Source: Paenibacillaceae bacterium
Lineage (GTDB): Bacteria > Bacillota > Clostridia > Lachnospirales > Lachnospiraceae
Direction of reading: 5' to 3'
NCBI GenBank assembly: GCA_015057775.1
Contig: SVDT01000004.1
Span: 1 to 49,015 of the forward strand
DNA length: 49,015 bases
Both the position numbers and the translations under genes were made by a program. The notes under the pieces were generated by a model. The model saw only the letters and a list, made by a program, of their open reading frames with translations, had not been told where the DNA came from and did not search any database. Positions 17,843-28,331 of this stretch are shown one piece after another (the stretch's first letter is position 1; each line of letters opens with the position of its first letter).

Positions 17843-18790
17843 GTGAAACGATATATTGTTAAGAGAATCTGCATTTCAGCAGCCACTTTGCTGGCTATCC
17901 TGCTTATATTATTTCTGATGCTGGAACTGATGCCGGGTTCCCCATTCAATGATGAGAAACTAACCCAGTCTCAGGTGGCGCTGTTAAATGCCAAGTACGG
18001 TCTGGATAAACCGGTATTCATACGGTTTTTAAATTATGTTAAGAACATGCTGTCCGGTGATTTTGGGGTATCCTATACCATTTCCAAGAATACGTCTATT
18101 ACTACTCTTTTAGCAACCAGACTTCCTATTTCCATCAGAATCGGAGGGCAGGCAGTTTTACTTGGAACTGTGGTGGGACTGGTATTGGGACTCATAGCTG
18201 CTTTAAAGCATAATACGATTTTTGATACCATGACAACGGTCATTTCTGTTCTTGGAGTCAGTCTACCATCGTATGTATTTGCACTTGGACTGTCCTATAC
18301 CCTTGGCTATCAGTTTAAATGGTTTCCTTTATTGTATCAGCAGCAGGAAGCGGTGAAATCTTCCGTTCTTCCTACCATCTCCTTAGCCATGTTTACAGTA
18401 GCAACCGTAGCCAGGTTTACCAGAACGGAAATGCTGGAGGTTCTGGGTTCCGATTATATGCTTCTTGCAGAAAGCAAAGGACTTCCGGGCTGGCGGCTCA
18501 TACTGATTCATGGATTAAGAAATGCACTGATTCCCATTGTCACAGTTCTGGCGCCTCTTGTTGTCAGTCTGATGACCGGTTCTCTGGTGGTGGAAAAAAT
18601 ATTCTCCATTCCTGGAATCGGAAGTCTTCTGGTCACGGCCATTCAGTCCAATGATTATAATGTGATCGTAACTCTGGCATTTATATACAGTGCCATGTAT
18701 ATCGGAATCATGCTTGCTGTGGATATCTTATATGGTCTCATTGATCCACGGATCAGGCTGGCGAAGGAGGATGACTATGAGCAGTCATAA
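17843..18790 (+). CDS. oppB: Oligopeptide ABC transporter permease
   Basis: Integral membrane subunit of 315 residues with about six membrane helices. The N-terminal OppB region has the motif LMLELMPGSPFNDEKLTQ. The TARFTRTEMLEVLGSDYMLLAESKGL-like EAA segment (about residues 190-220) couples to the ATPases, and IVEKIFSIPGIG-type residues follow (here VVEKIFSIPGIGSLL). The start codon is GTG or an adjacent ATG-like codon with a GGGAGGG site at about 17830. The last 14 bases overlap the oppC start. Confidence 0.93.
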   Translation: MKRYIVKRICISAATLLAILLILFLMLELMPGSPFNDEKLTQSQVALLNAKYGLDKPVFIRFLNYVKNMLSGDFGVSYTISKNTSITTLLATRLPISIRIGGQAVLLGTVVGLVLGLIAALKHNTIFDTMTTVISVLGVSLPSYVFALGLSYTLGYQFKWFPLLYQQQEAVKSSVLPTISLAMFTVATVARFTRTEMLEVLGSDYMLLAESKGLPGWRLILIHGLRNALIPIVTVLAPLVVSLMTGSLVVEKIFSIPGIGSLLVTAIQSNDYNVIVTLAFIYSAMYIGIMLAVDILYGLIDPRIRLAKEDDYEQS

Positions 18791-19837
18791 CAGGGAATCA
18801 GTATCGTTTGAATTTAAGCCGGATGATTTTATTATGGCTGATAACCGCAGGATTGGAATTGACCGGGTTTATCCGGCACAGTCTTACTGGAAAGATGTTA
18901 TATCTTCCTTTTTAAAAAATAAAGGAGCAGCAGCGGGTTTTATTGCTATAGTTTTTGTCATTTTTTTGGCAATTGCGGGCCCATATATGAATGGCTATAC
19001 ATACAATGAACAGATCATAGCAAACCAGAATCTTGCACCAAGAGTTCCGGTTCTGGAAAAGTGGGGAATTATGGATGGATCAGAGACCATGAACACCTCC
19101 ACTGGTAAAGTAACAGTTAACCGGTATGTTGATCCGCAAAAGACTACCGGACTTGAAAATACTTATTACTGGTTTGGTACAGATGTACTGGGCAGGGATA
19201 TATTTACCAGGACGTTTATGGGAACAAGAATCTCCCTTTACATTGCTTTGGTGGCGGTTCTTGTTGATATGTGCTTTGGTATGAGCTACGGTCTGATCAG
19301 CGGATATTTTGGGGGTGCAGTGGATAACGCCATGCAGCGGTTTGCGGAGATTTTAAATGGAATTCCAACCCTTGTCATTGTTACCCTTCTTATGCTGGTG
19401 TTAAGCCAGGGCTTGCAACCATTACTCTGGCACTTGCGATTACCGGCTGGATTGGTATGAACCGGGTCGCCAGAGCCCAGGTTTTAAAGCTGAAGGAGCA
19501 GGAGTTTATTCTTGCATCCAGAACACTTGGAGCGGGGGATTTCTATTTGATTTTTAAGGAAATACTTCCGAACATTTTTGGTCAGCTGATCATAATGTCC
19601 ATGTTTTCCATACCAAACGCAATCTTTACGGAAGCATTTCTTGCATTTATCGGCCTGGGGGTTCCGGCACCGTTAGCTTCTCTTGGGTCACTGATCAGCG
19701 ATGCGTTTAAGTCCTTCACAACCCATCCCTATATGATCATATCACCAGTGATCGTTCTGGCAGTTATTATGCTCAGCTTTAATATGCTGGCAGATGGACT
19801 GAGAGATGCGTTTGACCCGAAGATGAAAGAGATGTAG
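18777..19837 (+). pseudogene. oppC: Oligopeptide ABC transporter permease, frameshifted
   Basis: The second permease gene is split across two frames. The first part (18777-19460) opens with MSSHNRESVSFEF and covers the N-terminal domain and the first helices up to VTLLMLVLSQG, then runs out of frame to a TGA. The second part reads VKPGLATITLALAITGW, then IGMNRVARAQVLKLKEQEFI (the EAA loop), and continues to the normal C-terminus at 19837. The join is at about 19401-19406. The missing base fits loss of one A (TTAAAGCC to TTAAGCC). The second part has its own ATG (19457) overlapping the TGA as ATGA. Neither half alone would be an active permease. Confidence 0.9.
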
Positions 19838-19847
19838 GAGGCAGATT

Positions 19848-20930
19848 ATGAATAAAGATAAGGTTTTATCAATCAGAGATTTATCCATCTCGTTTCAGAC
19901 CTCTGCCGGCGAAGTAAATGCCATCAGAGGAGTCAATCTGGATTTATATCAGGGGGAAACGCTGGCTATCGTAGGAGAATCGGGCTCCGGTAAATCAGTG
20001 ACTGTAAAGGCAATTATGGGTATATTAAGCGGAAACGGAAAAGTAAAGAGCGGAACCATTGATTTTACCTCACGTAAGAGTGGGGAGGAGATAAAAGAAG
20101 AACTATTGTCTTTCAGTAAAAAAGAAATGCGCCGCCGGATTAATGGCCGACGGATCGCCATGGTATTTCAGGACCCTATGACTTCTTTAAATCCAACCAT
20201 GCCAATTGGCAGTCAGATTATGGAAGGAATGCGTTATCACTATAAAACCAGTAAAAAAGAAGCATATGAAAAAGCGGTGAAACTTCTTGATCTGGTTGGG
20301 ATTACAGAGCCGGAAAAGAGAATGAAAAGCTATCCCCATCAGCTTTCCGGAGGAATGAGGCAGAGAGTGGTAATTGCAATCGCCTTGTCCTGTGATCCTG
20401 AGATATTGATTTGTGATGAACCTACTACTGCTTTGGACGTGACCATTCAGGCTAAAATACTGGAACTGATTAAAGATATTCAGAAGAAAACAGGAATTTC
20501 TGTCATCTACATCACCCATGATTTGGGAGTAGTGGCGAAGGTGGCGGATTATGTTGCTGTGATGTATGCGGGGAAAGTGGTAGAAAAAGGGCTTTCTGAG
20601 GAGATCTTTTATGATCCCAGACACCCCTACACCTGGGGATTGTTGTCTGCCATGCCGGATTTAGATACCAATGACGAGGTGCTTTATACCATCCCCGGAA
20701 GTCCGTTCAATCTGTTAAATAAAACAGAGGGTGATGCATTTGCAGAGAGAAACCGGTTTGCATTAAATATTGATTACCGTATGGAACCGCCTATGTTCCA
20801 GGTCACGGAGACTCATTATGCGGCAACATGGCTTCTTCACGAAAACGCACCTGCTGTGTCAATGCCAGAGGCATTAAAGGAAAGAATTAAGAGAATAGGG
20901 GAGGAGGTGAATTTGCATGGAGGAGAATAG
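19848..20930 (+). CDS. oppD: Oligopeptide ABC transporter ATP-binding protein
   Basis: ATPase subunit of 360 residues. Walker A GESGSGKS is near residue 44, the Q-loop at VFQDPMTSLNP, the signature LSGGMRQR near 165, Walker B CDEPTTALD near 187, and the H-loop ITHDLGVVAKVAD. The C-terminal oligopeptide-transporter extension (IPGSPFNL onward) is present but lacks the cysteine-rich motif seen in many OppD proteins. The ATG has a GGAGGC site. The end overlaps oppF by 14 bases. Confidence 0.95.
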   Translation: MNKDKVLSIRDLSISFQTSAGEVNAIRGVNLDLYQGETLAIVGESGSGKSVTVKAIMGILSGNGKVKSGTIDFTSRKSGEEIKEELLSFSKKEMRRRINGRRIAMVFQDPMTSLNPTMPIGSQIMEGMRYHYKTSKKEAYEKAVKLLDLVGITEPEKRMKSYPHQLSGGMRQRVVIAIALSCDPEILICDEPTTALDVTIQAKILELIKDIQKKTGISVIYITHDLGVVAKVADYVAVMYAGKVVEKGLSEEIFYDPRHPYTWGLLSAMPDLDTNDEVLYTIPGSPFNLLNKTEGDAFAERNRFALNIDYRMEPPMFQVTETHYAATWLLHENAPAVSMPEALKERIKRIGEEVNLHGGE

Positions 20931-21864
20931 AAAACCGCTTTTGGAAGTGAAAGGTTTAAAGCAGCATTTTAAGCTTGGCAGGAAGTTTTCCATAAAAGCT
21001 GTTGATGGAGTTTCTTTTCAAATATACCCAGGAGAGACCTATGGTCTGGTGGGAGAGTCAGGAAGCGGAAAATCTACCATCGGAAGGTCTGTTATCCGTC
21101 TGTATGAGCCCACTTCTGGTGAGGTGTGGTTTCAGGGAACAAAAATTTCGGGAAAACTTTCCCCTCAGGATACAAAACATTTAAGAACTAACATGCAGAT
21201 GATCTTTCAGGATCCCATGGCTTGTTTAAATCCCAGAAAAAAAATTCTGGATATTGTTGCTCAGGGACTTGATATTCACCACATGTACACAACCCTGCAG
21301 GAGAGAGAGGAAAAAGTATATCGGATTCTTGATATGGTGGGGCTTTCCAGGGAACATGCCAATCGTTATCCCCATCAATTCTCGGGAGGTCAGAGACAGC
21401 GGATCGGAATTGCAAGAGCGCTTATTATGGAACCGGAATTAATTATTGCAGATGAGGCAATTAGTGCATTGGATGTTTCCATTCAGGCCCAGGTTGTAAA
21501 CTTGATGAAAGAGCTTCAAAAACAGACGAAGACAGCCATATTATTTATCGCTCATGATTTATCCATGGTAAAATATATTTCTGACAGGATTGGAGTTCTC
21601 CATTTGGGCCATTTGGTGGAAACGGGGACAACAGAAGAAATATTTTTAAGGCCGATCCATCCCTATACAAGATCTTTATTGTCCGCAATACCAAAACCGG
21701 ATCCTGTTTCAGAACGGAGCCGGACGGCATTTACTTATGACCTAAAAGGAATGGGGATCGATTATCTGTCGGGGACGGAGCATCACGTAGAGGGTGAGCA
21801 TTATGTTCTCGGAACAGATGATGAGGTGAAACGGTGGCTGACCGATGATTTCTTACAACAATAA
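20917..21864 (+). CDS. oppF: Oligopeptide ABC transporter ATP-binding protein
   Basis: Second ATPase subunit, 315 residues, pairing with OppD. Walker A GESGSGKSTIG is near residue 45, the Q-loop at MIFQDPMACLNP, the signature FSGGQRQR, and Walker B IADEAISALD. Note the A-I in place of the usual P-T/V in this stretch; that variant is common in OppF. The H-loop is IAHDLSMVKYISD. The start is set by GGAGGTGA and by the overlap with oppD. A strong terminator ends the operon. Confidence 0.95.
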   Translation: MEENRKPLLEVKGLKQHFKLGRKFSIKAVDGVSFQIYPGETYGLVGESGSGKSTIGRSVIRLYEPTSGEVWFQGTKISGKLSPQDTKHLRTNMQMIFQDPMACLNPRKKILDIVAQGLDIHHMYTTLQEREEKVYRILDMVGLSREHANRYPHQFSGGQRQRIGIARALIMEPELIIADEAISALDVSIQAQVVNLMKELQKQTKTAILFIAHDLSMVKYISDRIGVLHLGHLVETGTTEEIFLRPIHPYTRSLLSAIPKPDPVSERSRTAFTYDLKGMGIDYLSGTEHHVEGEHYVLGTDDEVKRWLTDDFLQQ

Positions 21865-21905
21865 AAAAAGAAGGTATGCACATTGACGGGCATACCTTCT
21901 TTTTC
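21863..21905. terminator. Terminator between oppF and the convergent chemoreceptor gene
   Basis: AAAAAGAAGGTATGC pairs with GCATACCTTCTTTTT around a short loop, with A and T runs on both sides, so it can stop transcription in both directions. Confidence 0.9.
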
Positions 21906-21921
21906 CTTCTTATCGCTTAAT

Positions 21922-23601
21922 TTAATCTTTTAACTGAAACTGTTTCATCAGAGATTTAAGCATCTGAGCCTGACCGGCCATCTCTTCGCTTGCTGCAGCA
22001 CTCTCTTCCGACGTGGCGGAATTCGTCTGAACTACGCTTGCAATCTGGTCAATGCCCTGTGTAACCTGGTTGACTGCAGTGGCCTGCTGTTCGGATGCAG
22101 TGGAAATCTGGTAAACAAGGTTGGCTACTGTCTGGGATGATAATACAATGCGATCCATGGATTCCTTTGTTTCTTTTGCAATGTGATTGCCGGATTCTAT
22201 GGAAGCCAGTGCCCGTTCAATTAGTGCAGCCGTATTCTTGGAAGCTTCCTGACTCTTGTTGGCAAGATTTCGAACTTCGTCTGCGACTACGGCAAAGCCT
22301 TTGCCTGCATCACCTGCTCTTGCTGCTTCTACCGCTGCATTCAGCGCCAGGATATTGGTCTGGAAAGCAATGTCTTCAATGGTTTTTATAACCTTGCTGA
22401 TTTCGGAAGATGCTTCGCTGATGGTATCCATTGCAGAATTTAAATGTTCCATTCGTGTTTTACCGAACTCTACCTCGGCAGAAGTCGTTTCAACCTGAGT
22501 ATTTGTTTCTTTTGCATTCTCAGCATTCTGATTGATATTGCTTGAAATATCGTTGATTGTTGCTGCCAGCTCCTGAATGGAGGAAGCCTGTTCAGTTGCT
22601 CCCTGACTAAGCGCCTGAGCACTGCTTGCAACCTGTTCTGCACCGCTTGCAACCTGATCTGATGCCTGAGTGATTTTAATCATAACATCATTAAGGGAAT
22701 CAGTCAGATCCTGAATGGAAATCTGAACATCCCGGAATTCACCTTTAAATTCTTCCGGATCGTGAGGAATATTAAAATCTCCATCCGCCATCCGCTGTGT
22801 GGTTACGGAAATATAATTCATATAGTAGGAAATCCGTTCCATCATGGTTCTCATGCTTTCGGCTAAATGTCCCAGTTCGTCGTTAGAAGTATACTCAACA
22901 TGACAGTTTAAGTTACCCTGAGCCATCTTGTCAGCTACGTCTTTTAATTCATCAATGGGTTTTATAATACCGCGGGTGATATAGATTGCAATGAATATGG
23001 AGATTGCTATGGACCCGAGTATGATAATTATCATGATAATTATGAAGATATTAGTCTGCATTTCCAGCTGATGTGATTTAGCATTACCGTCATTTGATTT
23101 ATTTGCCAGCATCGTATTGATGGTGTTGGCGATATCAGCTGCCAGAGGGGCTGCCTGGCTGCGGAAAGTGGACATGGCTTCCTGGGTGGATTTACCTGCA
23201 AGTTCTATGGTATTACTTCGAATACCTTCGTATTTGGTCATTTTTTCAACAAGTTGGTTGTAAAGTTCTTTCTCAGCGGGAGTCTTCATACGACTCTCTA
23301 CCTGTTTCATCATCTTATTAATTGTATCAACCTGTGTGCTTAAGTTCTGTTTCTGTTTTTCTGTTTCAGATGCATCCTCTGAAAAGATTATGTATAAAAC
23401 TGTTGCGCGATGTGCCTGAAATGCCTGCCCAAGGCTTCCGATATCTCCTTGCGCGAAACCATAATCCTGAAGTTCAGTACTATACTCCTGATTAACGGTG
23501 CGGATGAGCAGGATTCCTATGGTTCCTGCAAGACCAGAAAATAATACGACAATAAGAAATGTAAGTAATAACCGTTTTCCAACTTTTAACTTTTTCAGCA
23601 T
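21922..23601 (-). CDS. Methyl-accepting chemotaxis protein
   Basis: Membrane chemoreceptor of 559 residues. A first membrane helix is at about 10-30 and an extracytoplasmic four-helix-bundle-like sensor at about 35-180. A second helix lies at about 186-210 ([20 protein letters not shown]), followed by a HAMP domain with the [19 protein letters not shown] start. The long coiled-coil signalling domain carries its conserved tip [20 protein letters not shown] near residue 408, followed by [15 protein letters not shown]. Methylation-type E/Q pairs flank it. No C-terminal CheR-docking pentapeptide is present. The ligand is unknown. It is transcribed alone; a TATAAT (about 23690-23696, minus strand) is the likely -10. 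Confidence 0.95.
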   Translation of the reverse strand: MLKKLKVGKRLLLTFLIVVLFSGLAGTIGILLIRTVNQEYSTELQDYGFAQGDIGSLGQAFQAHRATVLYIIFSEDASETEKQKQNLSTQVDTINKMMKQVESRMKTPAEKELYNQLVEKMTKYEGIRSNTIELAGKSTQEAMSTFRSQAAPLAADIANTINTMLANKSNDGNAKSHQLEMQTNIFIIIMIIIILGSIAISIFIAIYITRGIIKPIDELKDVADKMAQGNLNCHVEYTSNDELGHLAESMRTMMERISYYMNYISVTTQRMADGDFNIPHDPEEFKGEFRDVQISIQDLTDSLNDVMIKITQASDQVASGAEQVASSAQALSQGATEQASSIQELAATINDISSNINQNAENAKETNTQVETTSAEVEFGKTRMEHLNSAMDTISEASSEISKVIKTIEDIAFQTNILALNAAVEAARAGDAGKGFAVVADEVRNLANKSQEASKNTAALIERALASIESGNHIAKETKESMDRIVLSSQTVANLVYQISTASEQQATAVNQVTQGIDQIASVVQTNSATSEESAAASEEMAGQAQMLKSLMKQFQLKD

Positions 23602-24029
23602 GTGTTTTCCCTTCTTTACCTCTGTTCTTCATATACCTTTATTCCATAAAAATCCTTAAACGCATTGTAAAATAATTCCGTTTATAACAACATTATATAA
23701 CAATGGTAAGAATTAGTAATATCCAAAATATGGTATTATTGCAATATTATAATTGCTTTATTGACATTAGTCAAGAACAGTTAATGACAATAATTCCGCA
23801 TAAGGTCCCCCCCGTTTTAGGGAAGTTTTAACGGTCTTTTCCCTGTGATATCAGAAACAGAATCAGGAGGTGTTTATTGGAATCATTGTTACATCGTTCC
23901 CATCCACTGATTCCTGACCGCAGATCTGTTGACTTAAAGCCGTAAACCGTATATGATTAGGCTCGGACTTCACATGATAACTTCTTTTGGTGAGGCAGGA
24001 AATTAATCTGTCTGCATATGAGGGGGAAT
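23602..24029 (+). promoter_or_regulatory. Leader and promoter of the glycosyltransferase operon
   Basis: This gap of about 430 bases has no gene. The best promoter is TTGACT (23929-23934), 17 bp, TATGAT (23952-23957), giving a leader of about 65 bases. Further upstream CCGTT and AACGG (about 23814-23836) flank a weak hairpin. I looked for a c-di-GMP riboswitch, which would fit the PilZ domain of the product, and could not match either known class. Confidence 0.5.
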
Positions 24030-24032
24030 ATG

Positions 24033-26315
24033 ATGAGACAAGAAGATAGAAAAAGAAATTTGCTTTTTATCGTAACAATTATTTTGATGTCAATCTATTT
24101 AATCTGGAGACTTGTATTTACGCTGCCTTATCATCAGGGCGCATTAAATATGATTTTTGGACTTCTTTTGTATACTGCGGAAGCAGTTACTGTCTTTACT
24201 ACCTTTGAACTTTTTTACCAGAAAATGCGTATGAACCGGTATCATCTGGAATGCCCGGAAGTACCGGCGGAATATTATCCTGACGTAGATGTTTTTATCG
24301 CTACTCATAATGAACCTGCAGATATTTTGTACAAAACGGTAAATGCCTGCACATTTATGGAATATCCGGATAAGAATAAGGTTCACATCTATCTTTGCGA
24401 CGATGGAAACAGAGAAGAGATTGCGAAATTGGCGGAAGAATTTCAGATTGGATATCTGGGACTTGCTGATAATAAACATGCAAAATCAGGAAACTTAAAC
24501 CACGCTCTAAGCAGGACCAATTCCCCGTTAATCGCCACATTCGATGCGGATATGATACCACAGAGAACGTTTTTAATGAAAACAGTTCCTTATTTTCTGC
24601 TTTCCAGATTTAAGAAAGAAGATGGGGGCTGGAAGTTAAGAGCGGAAGGTGAGATAGATAAAAAATTCCGGATGGGCATAGTCCAGACCCCTCAAAGTTT
24701 TTATAATCCGGATTTATTTCAATTTAATCTCTATGCAGAAGGTAACATACCAAATGAACAGGACTTCTTTTCAAAAGAAGTGAACATTATGAGAAATTCT
24801 TCCAATGCAGTGGCCTATACCGGAAGCAATACGGTAATTTCAAGAGAAGCGCTGGAGGAAATCGGAGGCTTTCCTTATAACACCATAACTGAGGATTTTG
24901 AGACAAGTATACGTATTCAGAAAGCTGGTTATATCACTTATGCAACAGATGAGATTCAGGCAGCAGGACTGACAACGACTACAGTAAAATCCATGTTAAA
25001 ACAGAGAGTTCGCTGGGCAAGAGGCGTGATTCAGAGCCTGCAGAATACAAAAGCTATCGTTACAAAGAAACTTTCACTGCCAGCAAGAATCACTTATTTA
25101 AACAGCTTTTTGTATTGGTGGTCATTTTTTAACCGTCTGATATTTATTCTTTCACCAATCCTGTTTGCCTTATTTGATTTTAAGATTGTAAACAGCGGAT
25201 TTTGGGATGTAATTGTTTTCTGGCTTCCTGCTTATATTTTTTATAGCACTTCAATGCGGTATTTATCAGGCAATATTAGAAACCAGAGATGGAGTCAGGT
25301 CATTGACACGATCTTCATGCCATATTTGATTATTCCTGTGATACTTGAGACGCTTCATATTCATCAGAGAAAATTTAAGGTTACCAATAAGAAGAGAAAT
25401 GTGAATGAATCACGGTTTGGCTATATTCTTTATGCGATTCCCCACATGATTCTTCTTATTTTATCAGCAGCAGCCATGATACGGTTTGTTAACGGAAAAT
25501 ATGGCTGGGCACTTTTATACAGCAGCGTCATTATATTCTGGATCGCATACAATATGGTCGCACTGTTTTATGCTATCTTTTTTATGCTTGGAAGACCCGC
25601 TTATAGAAAATCGGAACGTTTTATGGCAAATGAAAAAATAGTGGTGGAGTATAAGGGGCAGGAGTATGAGGCTGTCACTGTGGATTTATCTGAGAATGGA
25701 GTGGCATTTCGTATGGAAACACCGGTATATTTACCGGAGCAGGAAGTCATTCATTTTACTGTTATTTCCAACCATTATAAGGCCCGTCTTTGCGGGAATA
25801 TAAAGTATGTGAAAAAGGATGAAGTTGAAGGGGGCTGGCGTTATTCAGCCTTAGTAGAACCGGAAGATGAAGGCAGCAGGCGTCAGTATATGCAGCTTAT
25901 TTATGACAGGGTTCACAGTCTGCCAATGGAAATGAATCTTTGGATCACTGCTTACGACGATATGATAAGAAATATAAAAAAGAGGATTAGCAAAACATTT
26001 TACGATCAGAGAAAATTACCTCGGATACCGGTTAATAAGGAGATTGCTTTTTCCAATGGAGCGACCTGCAAAGTAGTTAATTTTAATTTCAATTATTTTT
26101 CTGTTCTGAATTTTGATGCAAATGGGAATGAGGAAGATCAGTTTGATTATAATACAGAGAAAGGAATCAAACTGACTTTAAAGAGAACAGGAAAATACCG
26201 GCAGCATTCGGTGGAAGAGCTGTTGGCAGTTACTAATATTGATGAACTGATTGAAAAAAATCAAATCGATAAAATCCTGTCTGATATTTCAAAAACGGAC
26301 GAAGGTGAGAAATAA
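24033..26315 (+). CDS. Cellulose synthase-like family 2 glycosyltransferase with PilZ domain
   Basis: A membrane glycosyltransferase of about 760 residues. There are two N-terminal helices. The GT2 domain has DVFIATHNEP, the CDDGNREE loop, FDADMIP (the DxD site), TEDFETSIR (catalytic base TED) and QRVRWARG (QxxRW). More membrane helices follow to about residue 525. A PilZ domain has RKSER near 525 and DLSENG near 551, both intact for c-di-GMP binding. A further RKLPR near 659 hints at a second, degenerate PilZ-like unit. I take ATG 24033 (or 24030) because AGGGGG lies at 24021-24026. It probably makes a beta-linked exopolysaccharide on the cell surface under c-di-GMP control. No bcsB/bcsZ partners are present. 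Confidence 0.92.
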   Translation: MRQEDRKRNLLFIVTIILMSIYLIWRLVFTLPYHQGALNMIFGLLLYTAEAVTVFTTFELFYQKMRMNRYHLECPEVPAEYYPDVDVFIATHNEPADILYKTVNACTFMEYPDKNKVHIYLCDDGNREEIAKLAEEFQIGYLGLADNKHAKSGNLNHALSRTNSPLIATFDADMIPQRTFLMKTVPYFLLSRFKKEDGGWKLRAEGEIDKKFRMGIVQTPQSFYNPDLFQFNLYAEGNIPNEQDFFSKEVNIMRNSSNAVAYTGSNTVISREALEEIGGFPYNTITEDFETSIRIQKAGYITYATDEIQAAGLTTTTVKSMLKQRVRWARGVIQSLQNTKAIVTKKLSLPARITYLNSFLYWWSFFNRLIFILSPILFALFDFKIVNSGFWDVIVFWLPAYIFYSTSMRYLSGNIRNQRWSQVIDTIFMPYLIIPVILETLHIHQRKFKVTNKKRNVNESRFGYILYAIPHMILLILSAAAMIRFVNGKYGWALLYSSVIIFWIAYNMVALFYAIFFMLGRPAYRKSERFMANEKIVVEYKGQEYEAVTVDLSENGVAFRMETPVYLPEQEVIHFTVISNHYKARLCGNIKYVKKDEVEGGWRYSALVEPEDEGSRRQYMQLIYDRVHSLPMEMNLWITAYDDMIRNIKKRISKTFYDQRKLPRIPVNKEIAFSNGATCKVVNFNFNYFSVLNFDANGNEEDQFDYNTEKGIKLTLKRTGKYRQHSVEELLAVTNIDELIEKNQIDKILSDISKTDEGEK

Positions 26316-26318
26316 AAA

Positions 26319-28184
26319 ATGTTATGGCTGCTTCAAAGTGGATTAATAATTTTGCTGATAGGTTCAATGACTGGTTATATGCTTTTTGCAAAGGAGTTAC
26401 TTCAGCTTCAGAGTGAATTTATTCCTATTTTCGTTTTTTCCTCTCTGGCCTGCGGGGGTTATTTCGCGGGCCTTGCGGGGTATTTATACCCTGGAGCCGT
26501 GATTCTTCTGGCAGGGGGAGTTTTACTTGCGGGAATTTATGGGGTCAGAATTCTATTTAAGAAATATAAAATCCATGCAGAGATTACTTTATTTAAAAGT
26601 TTGTTTGTGATTGGCAGCCTGTTCTTTTTTTATCTGTTATACAAGAGCAGGCTGATTCACTATGACAATTTTTCTCACTGGGCAGTGGTTCTAAAGCAGA
26701 TGTTAAGCACCAATGCATTTCCGGATGCTTCCTCTGCGCTCATCGATTTTAAAAATTATCCATTGGGAACTACTTCGTTTATCTATTTTATCTGCCGGTT
26801 TGCGGGGCACTCTGAGGCAGTAATGCTGATTGCTCAGGGACTTCTGATTTTTTCCTGTTTTTATGCTTTGTTTGGCGTTATAACCGAGAAAAAAAGGTTT
26901 TTACTCTATGCGTTTTTAGCGGCAGGCTGCTCTACACTTTCTGTGTTTAATATTACTATAAGAATCAGCAATCTGCTGGTTGATTTTTTGCTGCCAATTT
27001 TTACGTTGGTTTTATTTGCTGTTGTTGATCGTTATGAGAAACAATTGGTAAAGGCATGTTTTGTAATAGCGCCCGTTGCCGGGCTTTTAATGATTATTAA
27101 GAGTACTGGAACGATCTTTGCCGGGATTGGGTTTTGTTATCTTATATTTATATGGTTAAGAAACAGGGATAGAGATTTGGTTAAGAATGGATTTGCGGTA
27201 CTTTTTTCCATTGGAGTGGCATTGATTCCCTGGTTATTATGGAGCTGGCATATGGCCGCGGCCTTCAAGGGAGTTGAAAATAAGTTTGATGTGACGCGGC
27301 AGGTGGATACCGTATTTGGTGGGAAAACTCAGGAGGAAGTCAGACAGATTGTTAGTCTGTTTATACGGTCGGTTTTTGATTTGAAAAGCAGACCGTTTAT
27401 GGGGATTTTGGCGTTTAATCTGATGGCAGCAGGAGGCAGTATATTTGCCTGGGCAGTGTTGAAAAAGAACTGGAGACTATGGAAGGCTTTAATTGCACTG
27501 GATGTTGTAGTTATAATTTATTATGCTGGTATATTGGGTCTGTATATCTTCTCCATGCCTTCTGATGAGGCAATCAGGCTGGCGGGATTTGAACGTTATG
27601 CTTCCAGCATTGTGGTTCTTTTTGCGGGAGGTCTGGTTTTATGCGCAACCGGGGATCTGGAACGAACTTTTTATTATAGAATCGGACAGGTTTCGGATTT
27701 GATGGCTTTTAAAAGTGTGGATAGCAAGGATCGGTATCAGAAAGGGGTGATTGTCTGCATTGCATTAGCAGTTGTTCTTCTGATGTCGGAGTTTAATGGA
27801 ATGAAGACAATACAGGAATCTTATACTTCTACATTGCCTTATAAGGTACGGCAGGTCACGGGAGATCGGTGGTATCAAGATGGGAAGTTGGATGAGAGCA
27901 GGTATTTGTTTTATGCAACGGATGCGGACGGACAGGTGACGGATTATTATCTGCAGTATATTGGGAAATACATGCTTTTTGCGCCTCATGTGGATGGCAT
28001 CTGCGCTTTCTATGAAGATAATATGGACAATCTTCTGAGCGGGTATGATTACCTGGTGGTGGTGGAGAGTGATGTGGAGGTGCGGTATTTGCTTAAGAAG
28101 CATTATGGGGTAGCGGGGGAGGTTGGGGTTTATCGGGTTGAGAGAGATGGGGGGAAGGTATATCTGATCAATTTATTCTTATAA
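26319..28184 (+). CDS. Polytopic membrane protein, possible GT-C-like partner of the glycosyltransferase
   Basis: A 621-residue protein with about a dozen hydrophobic segments in the first 475 residues and a C-terminal domain of about 140 residues outside the membrane. A conserved-looking HYDNFSHWAVVLKQML stretch near residue 115 lies in the first large loop, as do the acidic motifs of GT-C glycosyltransferases. That resemblance is only suggestive, and I do not recognise the family. It begins 3 bases after the glycosyltransferase stop, so the two are surely co-translated and likely act on the same glycan. The 3' third is richer in G than its neighbours (GGGGGAAGG near the stop). Confidence 0.8.
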   Translation: MLWLLQSGLIILLIGSMTGYMLFAKELLQLQSEFIPIFVFSSLACGGYFAGLAGYLYPGAVILLAGGVLLAGIYGVRILFKKYKIHAEITLFKSLFVIGSLFFFYLLYKSRLIHYDNFSHWAVVLKQMLSTNAFPDASSALIDFKNYPLGTTSFIYFICRFAGHSEAVMLIAQGLLIFSCFYALFGVITEKKRFLLYAFLAAGCSTLSVFNITIRISNLLVDFLLPIFTLVLFAVVDRYEKQLVKACFVIAPVAGLLMIIKSTGTIFAGIGFCYLIFIWLRNRDRDLVKNGFAVLFSIGVALIPWLLWSWHMAAAFKGVENKFDVTRQVDTVFGGKTQEEVRQIVSLFIRSVFDLKSRPFMGILAFNLMAAGGSIFAWAVLKKNWRLWKALIALDVVVIIYYAGILGLYIFSMPSDEAIRLAGFERYASSIVVLFAGGLVLCATGDLERTFYYRIGQVSDLMAFKSVDSKDRYQKGVIVCIALAVVLLMSEFNGMKTIQESYTSTLPYKVRQVTGDRWYQDGKLDESRYLFYATDADGQVTDYYLQYIGKYMLFAPHVDGICAFYEDNMDNLLSGYDYLVVVESDVEVRYLLKKHYGVAGEVGVYRVERDGGKVYLINLFL

Positions 28185-28331
28185 GACTGGTTATTGTGAT
28201 GCTTAGTAAAATAAAATACAGTTCTACTTAAAAAAATTAAAGGATGGAAGGGGAATATATTAATAGATCTTTGGTAGTGGATTGCAATATATACAAGATT
28301 TTTAAAAAATTGCGTGTCTTCAAAATTGTGT

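Noticed and set aside
19395-19410. Programmed -1 frameshift in oppC
   Set aside because: The junction (GTG TTA AGC) is not a slippery heptamer, and OppC is not known to use one.
23800-24029. c-di-GMP riboswitch upstream of the PilZ glycosyltransferase
   Set aside because: Neither the class I core nor a class II pattern could be matched in the leader.
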